Source: Trebonia sp964581815
GTDB lineage: Bacteria; Actinomycetota; Actinomycetes; Streptosporangiales; Streptosporangiaceae
NCBI GenBank assembly: GCA_964581815.1
Contig: CAZORE010000001.1
Location: 93,346 to 157,345 of the forward strand
Length of the DNA stretch: 64,000 nt
Direction of reading: 5' to 3'
Shown here in pieces: positions 59,593 through 64,000 of the stretch. The translations under genes and the position numbers were made by a program. The first letter of the stretch is position 1, and each line of letters begins with the position of its first letter. The notes under the pieces are model-generated. The model worked only from the letters and a program-made list of their open reading frames with translations. It ran no database searches and was not told the DNA's origin.

Positions 59593-61077
59593 TCAGTCGG
59601 CCGGTTCCGGCGCAGGAACTTGCACCGGTGCGGCACGGACGCCTGCGGCAGCGGCCGCGGGCTCGCCGCGGCTATTGGTGGCGCGCAGCGCGATGACAGT
59701 GGCGGCGAGCAGGAAGAACGCGCAGGCCAGCAGGGCGCTGTGGAAGCCCTGCGTGAGCGCGGCAGCTTGCGGGGTATGCACGGCGAGCAGCGAATTGGTG
59801 CGCGCGGTGGCGATGGCGGAGAAGATCGCTAGCCCGAGTGCGGTGCCCAGCTGCTGGGAGGCGCTCAACAGGCCCGCGGCTAGCCCGGCCTTGTCCTCGG
59901 CGACGCCGGCGTTAGCGGCGGTGGTCACCGCGACCAGCACGGCACCAATCCCGGCCGCCATGATCAGCAGGCCGGGGAGCAACGTCCTCGGGTAGGTGCC
60001 GTGGACCGGGATGCGGGACAGATACCAGACTCCCGCGGCCGCGATCAGCGTGCCAGCGACGATCACCGGGCGGGTGCCGATGCGCGCGAACAGCTGGGAG
60101 GAGATCCCGGCGGCGACGATGATGCCAGCGGTGACCGGCAGGTAGGCCGAGCCGCTGCGGATGGGGCTGAAGCCCAGGACGTTCTGCATGTACAGGGTGA
60201 GGAAGTAAAACACCGACACGAACGCCGCGAACGCGATCATCTGCACGGCGTCGGAGGCGGCCAGGCCCTTGACCCGGAAGATGGAGAACGGGAACAGCGG
60301 GTTACCGCGGCGCAGCTCGATGACGGTGAAGACGGCGAGCAGGACGCCCGCCGTGGACAGCTCCCCGAGCGTGCGGGCGCTGCCCCAGCCTTGCTCCGGT
60401 GCCCGGACCAGGGAGTAGACCAGCAGCAGCATGCCGCCGGTGGCCAGCACCGCGCCAGGGACGTCGAAGCCCGCGGCCCTCATCGCGGGCCGCCCGCCGG
60501 GCACCAGCCGGAAGGCGCCCACGAGGATCAGCGCGCAGACCGGCAGGTTGACGAACAGCACCCACCGCCAGCCCGGTCCCTGCGACAGCACGCCGCCGAG
60601 GAACACCCCGGCCGCCGCGGCCAGGCCGGAGATCGCGCCCCACACGCCGAGCGCCTTGCCGCGGTCGGTGCCGGAATTGAAGGTCGTGGTCAGGATCGAC
60701 AGCCCGGCCGGCGCCATCAGCGCCGCCCCCGCCCCCTGGGCGAGCCGGGTGCCGACCAGCATGCCCGCGTCCACGGCCAGGCCCCCGGCCAGCGAGCAGG
60801 CCGCGAACAGCGCGGTGCCCGCCACCAGCAGCCGCCGTCGCCCGAACAGGTCCCCGGCCCGGCCGCCGAGCAGCAGCAGCCCGCCGTAGGTGACCAGGTA
60901 GCCCGACAGCACCCACTGCAGGTCCTGGGCCGAGAAGTGCAGGTCGCGGCGGATCGACGGCAGGGCCACGTTCATGATCGACGAATCGACGACGTCGAGG
61001 AACTGCACCGCGCACAGCAGGAGCAGGAGCAGCTTGCCGCGGCGGGAGGCCAGCAGCGAAGCGGGTGGGTCGGTCAC
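59593..61077 (-). CDS. MFS drug transporter (DHA2 family, 14-TMS type)
   Basis: A 494-aa transporter: FLDVVDSSIMNVALPSIRRDL (motif D1), GGRAGDLFGRRRLL (motif A), TRLAQGAGAALMAPAGLSI (motif B), and GAISGLAAAAGVFLGGVLSQGPGWRWVLFVNLP (motif C, antiporter). GTG at 61077 with GGAGG upstream. The three palindromes around the divergent TetR gene suggest TetR-controlled efflux. Confidence 0.92.
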   Translation of the reverse strand: MTDPPASLLASRRGKLLLLLLCAVQFLDVVDSSIMNVALPSIRRDLHFSAQDLQWVLSGYLVTYGGLLLLGGRAGDLFGRRRLLVAGTALFAACSLAGGLAVDAGMLVGTRLAQGAGAALMAPAGLSILTTTFNSGTDRGKALGVWGAISGLAAAAGVFLGGVLSQGPGWRWVLFVNLPVCALILVGAFRLVPGGRPAMRAAGFDVPGAVLATGGMLLLVYSLVRAPEQGWGSARTLGELSTAGVLLAVFTVIELRRGNPLFPFSIFRVKGLAASDAVQMIAFAAFVSVFYFLTLYMQNVLGFSPIRSGSAYLPVTAGIIVAAGISSQLFARIGTRPVIVAGTLIAAAGVWYLSRIPVHGTYPRTLLPGLLIMAAGIGAVLVAVTTAANAGVAEDKAGLAAGLLSASQQLGTALGLAIFSAIATARTNSLLAVHTPQAAALTQGFHSALLACAFFLLAATVIALRATNSRGEPAAAAAGVRAAPVQVPAPEPAD

Positions 61078-61096
61078 GGGGTCAGCCTCCAAGACT

Positions 61097-61150
61097 GGAC
61101 GAATTAGTACAGTCCGAGGCTAGCAGCAAGTGGACGATTTAGTACAGAGT
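61097..61150. promoter_or_regulatory. two TetR operators at the MFS gene
   Basis: GGACGAATTAGTACAGTCC at 61097-61115 and GGACGATTTAGTACAGAG from 61132 are copies of one element, 35 bp apart. The reverse complement of a third copy lies at 61770-61788. They fill the MFS promoter region between MFS and the end of the TetR gene. Confidence 0.65.
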
Positions 61151-61737
61151 CAGGCGAGGTTGGCTCGCACCTGCCCGAGCCCCGCTTCTACCGCGACCCG
61201 CAGCGATGCCATGTCCCTGCGGGCCTGGCTGAGCACCATCCCGCCCTCGATGCTGGCCAGCAGCCCCGTGGCCAGCACGGCAGGCTCGGCGTCCGCCCGC
61301 AGCTCCCCGCGCTGGCGCATCCGCTCCAGCGCGTCGGCCAGCAGCCGCTCCCAGGCATCGAACCCGGCGACCGCCTGGAGGCGCGCCTCCTCGTTGCGGC
61401 CGGCGACCTCGGTGGCCAGCGTCCCGATCGGGCACCCGGGCAGCCCGGCTTGCTCGAACCCGGTCATGAACCCGGCCAGTGCCTCCTCGAGCCCGTCCAG
61501 CGAGGAGACCCCGCCGAGGGACTCGGTCAGCGCGGCCACCACCTGCCCGCAGCGGAACCCGACCGCCGCCGCCGCCAGCTCGTCCCGGCCACGGAAGTAG
61601 TGGTAGAACTGGCCCTTGCCCGCGCCGGCCGCCGCCAGCACCTCATCCACGCTGACGGCCGCGATCCCGCGCTCGGCGAACAGCTCCGCGGCCCGCTCCA
61701 CGATCCGCTCCCGGCTGGCGCGCCCGCGCCTGGTCAT
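61150..61737 (-). CDS. TetR-family regulator of the MFS exporter
   Basis: A 195-aa TetR protein: RERIVERAAELFAERGIAAVSVDEVLAAAGAGKGQFYHYF, then a LATEVAGRNEEAR-type C-terminal domain of the TetR_C_6/AcrR group. ATG at 61737 with AGGTGA upstream; an ATG 15 bp earlier is possible. It is transcribed in the same direction as the MFS gene, and the operator copies lie before both genes. Confidence 0.9.
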   Translation of the reverse strand: MTRRGRASRERIVERAAELFAERGIAAVSVDEVLAAAGAGKGQFYHYFRGRDELAAAAVGFRCGQVVAALTESLGGVSSLDGLEEALAGFMTGFEQAGLPGCPIGTLATEVAGRNEEARLQAVAGFDAWERLLADALERMRQRGELRADAEPAVLATGLLASIEGGMVLSQARRDMASLRVAVEAGLGQVRANLA

Positions 61738-61769
61738 CGGCTCACCTGGCATGCGCCCATGCTAGCCCC

Positions 61770-61788
61770 GGACTGTACTAGGTAGTCC
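61770..61788. promoter_or_regulatory. TetR operator at its own gene
   Basis: GGACTGTACTAGGTAGTCC is the reverse complement of GGACTACCTAGTACAGTCC, sharing TAGTACAGTCC with the MFS boxes. It lies about 33 bp upstream of the TetR ATG, consistent with autorepression. Confidence 0.6.
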
Positions 61789-61849
61789 AGCATGCGCGCG
61801 GCAGGTCGCCGGCTGCCGAAGGCGGGGCGACCGCCACGAATCGCGTCTA

Positions 61850-61927
61850 AAGATCATTTATTCGAAGTCCTTGTCGTTTCCGGGGTTATAACCCCGGAAA
61901 CGACAAGGACTTGTTTGAAATGATCTT
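61850..61927. repeat. 78-bp inverted repeat with a 48-bp perfect palindrome core
   Basis: The core at 61865-61912 is 24+24 bp of perfect complement with no spacer, centred between 61888 and 61889 (GGGGTTA/TAACCCC). A 5-bp mismatch on each side is followed by a further 10-bp match (AAGATCATTT / AAATGATCTT). No gene overlaps it. Base composition is lower in GC than its surroundings. It could be an extruding cruciform, a terminator for both directions, or a mobile-element end. Confidence 0.9.
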
Positions 61928-61945
61928 GGGCGCTACCGCGGGCCG

Positions 61946-61994
61946 GCCGGGCACGGGCCCCGCGCCCGTCCGCTAAGGACCGGACCGCGAGCGG
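61946..61994. repeat. dispersed repeat, copy 2 (gene-end remnant)
   Basis: Copy of 56743-56792, with 2 substitutions and one missing base. The codons preceding it spell RPGTGPAPVR then TAA, so the C-terminus and stop of a paralogous gene end are preserved while its body is gone. It begins 18 bp after the palindrome. Confidence 0.75.
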
Positions 61995-62131
61995 CTATGG
62001 GGCGGCCACGACTTCCGCGCGACCGCGCCGTAGACCGGGATCACGGACGATGGAGCACGCGAGCTCCGGCTTCTCGCGGATGGTGGCGGACTGGTTCTGA
62101 AGACCGCGTCCGCTAAGGACGTCGCCGCGAG
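61995..62131. other. gene-free stretch before the gap
   Basis: No convincing gene. It includes a third partial match to the dispersed repeat (GTCCGCTAAGGAC then CCGCGAG, near 62108). The bases after it (62132-62186) duplicate the aquaporin 3' end. Confidence 0.6.
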
Positions 62132-62186
62132 TCGCCTAATGTCCTTCCTCGTCAGCCGCGGCTCGCTCGAGTGGGGTTCCCTGCGC
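62132..62186. repeat. 55-bp contig-end duplicate (left of gap)
   Basis: Identical over 55 bp to 62287-62341 and ending exactly at the gap. It is the 3' end of the aquaporin gene, with the stop, and is almost certainly an assembly overlap rather than biological duplication. Confidence 0.9.
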
Positions 62187-62286
62187 NNNNNNNNNNNNNN
62201 NNNNNNNNNNNNNNNNNNNNNNNNNNNNNNNNNNNNNNNNNNNNNNNNNNNNNNNNNNNNNNNNNNNNNNNNNNNNNNNNNNNNNN
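62187..62286. other. assembly gap (100 N), probably spurious
   Basis: Exactly 100 N between two contig ends that share 55 identical bases. Removing the gap and one copy would join the contigs without missing sequence. Confidence 0.95.
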
Positions 62287-62290
62287 TCGC

Positions 62291-63139
62291 CTAATGTCCT
62301 TCCTCGTCAGCCGCGGCTCGCTCGAGTGGGGTTCCCTGCGCGGCGTTGGCCTCCTCGGCCTTGGCGGGCCCGCGCAACACGTACGCGGCGCCCACCGCGA
62401 TGACCGCGCCGGCCATCGGCCCGATCAGGTACACCCACCAGGTGGACAGGTTGCCGATGGCCACATCGGGTCCGAAACTGCGGGCCGGGTTCATGGACGC
62501 CCCGTCATACGGGCCGCCCATGGTGCCCCAGGCCATGATGTAGGCCCCCACGGCCAGCGGGATAAACGGCCCGTTGAGCTTGGGCCCGTTGGCCAGGCTG
62601 AGCACCATCAGCACCAGGCCGAAGGTAATGACGGCCTCGAAGCCGGCCGCCTGCCCGGACTGGCCGGGCTTAGGCATCGTGGCAGCCAGGTTCCCGGCCG
62701 GCCCGAAGAATGCCCGGGCCAGCAGGGAACCGCAGACGGCGGCGGTGAACTGGACGATCAAGTAAGCGCCCGCCATCACCCAGCCCATGTCCTTGCGCAG
62801 GGCAAAGGCCAAGGTGGTAGCCGGGTTGAAGTGCGCCGAGATGTCGCCGAGGAAATAGACCGCGACGATCAGCCACAGCGCCGAGACCAGCGACAGCACC
62901 AGCACCGTCTGCCAGGGTTGCAGCGCGCGGCCGCCGTACCTGACGAGGATGGCCGCACCGCCGGACAGCACGAAGGTCAGCCCGGCCATCCCGATGAACT
63001 CGGAAAGCAGTCGCCGCAGGCGGTGACCGGGGTTGGTCCAGTCGGCGTAGCCCCGGGCGCCGCCGACCGATGCGATCAGGGCCTCCTTGCCGACCGCCCG
63101 GGCACGGCCGGTGCCTTGCTCACCCTCCAGGGCCGGCAT
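62291..63139 (-). CDS. aquaporin (MIP family)
   Basis: A 282-aa channel with six helices and two NPA motifs, HFNPATT and SMNPARS. The selectivity-filter residues cannot be set from sequence alone, so water or glycerol cannot be decided. N-terminal 35 and C-terminal 25 residues are polar extensions. ATG at 63139, 1 bp after the stop of the fumarase remnant, so they share a message. Confidence 0.92.
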   Translation of the reverse strand: MPALEGEQGTGRARAVGKEALIASVGGARGYADWTNPGHRLRRLLSEFIGMAGLTFVLSGGAAILVRYGGRALQPWQTVLVLSLVSALWLIVAVYFLGDISAHFNPATTLAFALRKDMGWVMAGAYLIVQFTAAVCGSLLARAFFGPAGNLAATMPKPGQSGQAAGFEAVITFGLVLMVLSLANGPKLNGPFIPLAVGAYIMAWGTMGGPYDGASMNPARSFGPDVAIGNLSTWWVYLIGPMAGAVIAVGAAYVLRGPAKAEEANAAQGTPLERAAADEEGH

Positions 63140-63140
63140 C

Positions 63141-63680
63141 TCAGGAGCCTGGCGAGGCCGAGATAACGTCGGCGGTGCCGGGGCGGGTGAGGGCGAGGGG
63201 GATGACCACCCGGTCGTAAAGTTCCTCGGGCACGCCCTTGGCCAGCGCGGCCTCCTTGAGGGTGAGATCTCGGTCGATGGCGTAGTCGGAGATCGCCGCG
63301 GCCTTGTCGTAGCCGATCACCGGGGACAGCGCGGTGACCATCATCACTGACCGGTCGATGTTCTCTTTCAGCTTGCCCTGGTTCAGCTGGGTGCCCTCGA
63401 TCATGAACTCGCGGAAGTGGTCGCACATGTCGGCCATGATCAGCGCGGAGTGCAGGTAGTTGCTGATCAGGATCGGGCGGAAGGCGTTCAACTCGAAGTT
63501 GCCCTCGTTCCCGCCCATGGTCACCGCCACGTCGGACGCGATGACCTGGATGGCGACCATCAGCATCGCCTCCGCCTGGGTCGGGTTGATTTTGCCGGGC
63601 ATGATCGAGCTGCCGGGCTCATTGGCGGGGAAAAGCAACTCGCCGAGCCCGGTGCGGGGCCCGGAGCCGAGCCAGGCGCC
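63141..63680 (-). pseudogene. class II fumarase/aspartase C-terminal remnant
   Basis: About 179 codons match the C-terminal third of class II fumarases: SGPRTGLGELLFPANEPGSS, the signature GSSIMPGKINPTQAEAM, and NFELNAFRPILISNYLHSA. Full-length enzymes have about 460 residues, so the N-terminal two-thirds, with most substrate-binding residues, is absent. The open frame continues upstream only as antisense-like WhiB sequence. No start codon suits the homology start. It may be a pseudogene or a misassembly; the sequence alone cannot tell. Confidence 0.75.
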
Positions 63681-63715
63681 CGCGCCGCCGTCGGCGGCCC
63701 CGGTGGCGGCGGCGG

Positions 63716-64000
63716 TCAGGATGCCGCCTGTTCGGCCTGGCGGTTGCGGGCCAGCACCCGGGCGAGCTGCGCGATCCGCCCGGCGCGCAGTTCCGCCCGC
63801 TCGGCCGGGACGGTACCGCCCCAGACGCCGTGCTGGCCGACCGTCCAGTTGCGCAGCGACAGCTCCAGGCACTCCTCGCGTACCGGGCAGGAGGCGCACA
63901 CCGCGATGACCCTGGCCGCCTCCCGCCTGGCGGCGTCGGCCGGCGCGCTGACCGGGTACCAGTCATCCGGGCTCAGCCCGCTGGCCGAGCAGGCGGCCTG
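63716..64000 (-). CDS. WhiB-family regulator (5' end outside window)
   Basis: The frame enters from the right edge and ends at 63716 after AEQAAS. It contains the four cysteines of the iron-sulfur cluster: AAC at the start, CASC and EEC in VIAVCASCPVREECLE. GVWGGT, the turn of the WhiB motif, follows, then a basic C-terminal helix (AELRAGRIAQLARVLARNR). WhiB proteins bind the sigma factor and respond to redox or NO. The true start and the subtype are outside the window. Confidence 0.9.
   Translation of the reverse strand, partial: QAACSASGLSPDDWYPVSAPADAARREAARVIAVCASCPVREECLELSLRNWTVGQHGVWGGTVPAERAELRAGRIAQLARVLARNRQAEQAAS

Noticed and set aside
61850..61927. Palindrome as a simple Rho-independent terminator
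   Set aside because: It would suit the TetR region but has no spacer and no U-tract, and a 24-bp spacerless stem is larger than typical terminators here; left as an unexplained repeat.
1..64000. tRNA, rRNA, CRISPR arrays, transposase genes or prophage modules
   Set aside because: None could be recognised by reading both strands and the translated frames; a tRNA search program would settle the tRNA question.

Overview
This window is high-GC DNA from an actinomycete. It carries a WhiB regulator, a DivIVA-domain protein, an XRE/DUF397 pair, hemerythrin, truncated haemoglobin and flavohaemoglobin genes, a tricorn-type protease, and many GTG starts. Several of those starts lie 6-7 nt after a TANNNT hexamer, which suggests leaderless mRNAs. 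I cannot fix the genus; a Streptosporangiales-like or related soil lineage fits. The sequence is a draft scaffold with two runs of exactly 100 N (53092-53191 and 62187-62286). The second is flanked by identical 55-bp ends and looks like an assembly artefact. I see no rRNA, tRNA, CRISPR array, prophage or complete insertion sequence.

Layout. 1-4.4 kb: the end of a ROK regulator, then a ligI-ligA-ligB-ligC operon for protocatechuate 4,5-cleavage. 4.4-8 kb: MFS exporter, aldo/keto reductase and UppP on the minus strand. 8-14.3 kb: tricorn protease, hemerythrin, a HipB/HipA pair with a repeated operator, and ArsR. 14.3-18.8 kb: ArsI/CadI-like protein, cytochrome P450, truncated haemoglobin, flavohaemoglobin and DivIVA-domain protein. 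18.8-26.7 kb: epimerase/TetR pair with three palindromes, TauE permease, two unrecognised proteins (Ig-like and propeller-like), tandem transglutaminases, and XRE plus DUF397. 26.8-34.4 kb: serine hydrolase, an unusual NodB-like lipoprotein, dienelactone hydrolase with a gene remnant behind it, and MMPL transporter with a NarL-type two-component system. 34.4-49 kb: two GH2 glycosidases flanking a branched-chain-type ABC importer, TetR, a QsuB-type 3-dehydroshikimate dehydratase, a zinc dehydrogenase and a CMD-family protein. 49-56.8 kb: hypothetical proteins, a methyltransferase with a decayed glycosyltransferase start, then response regulator, kinase, GT-C membrane protein, membrane molybdopterin oxidoreductase and a small membrane protein. 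56.9-61.8 kb: SnoaL-like, HxlR, TfoX-like, YciI, NAD-binding, MFS and TetR genes. 61.8-64 kb: a 78-bp palindrome, gene-end remnants, aquaporin, a fumarase C-terminal remnant and a WhiB cut by the window edge.

How the genes may fit together. The strongest metabolic theme is plant-derived aromatics. A QsuB-type enzyme would turn 3-dehydroshikimate into protocatechuate, and LigAB/LigC/LigI would open and process that ring. The ABC importer, TetR regulator and zinc dehydrogenase around qsuB share candidate operators and are probably the uptake side. Two GH2 enzymes suggest plant polysaccharide or glycoside use. A second theme is nitric oxide and oxygen handling: two globins diverge from a region holding Crp-like and FNR-like boxes, and a DivIVA-domain protein is translationally coupled to the flavohaemoglobin. 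No complete new system can be proven from sequence alone. The best candidates are the globin/DivIVA unit, the Ig-like/propeller pair, and the kinase/GT-C/molybdopterin oxidoreductase module.
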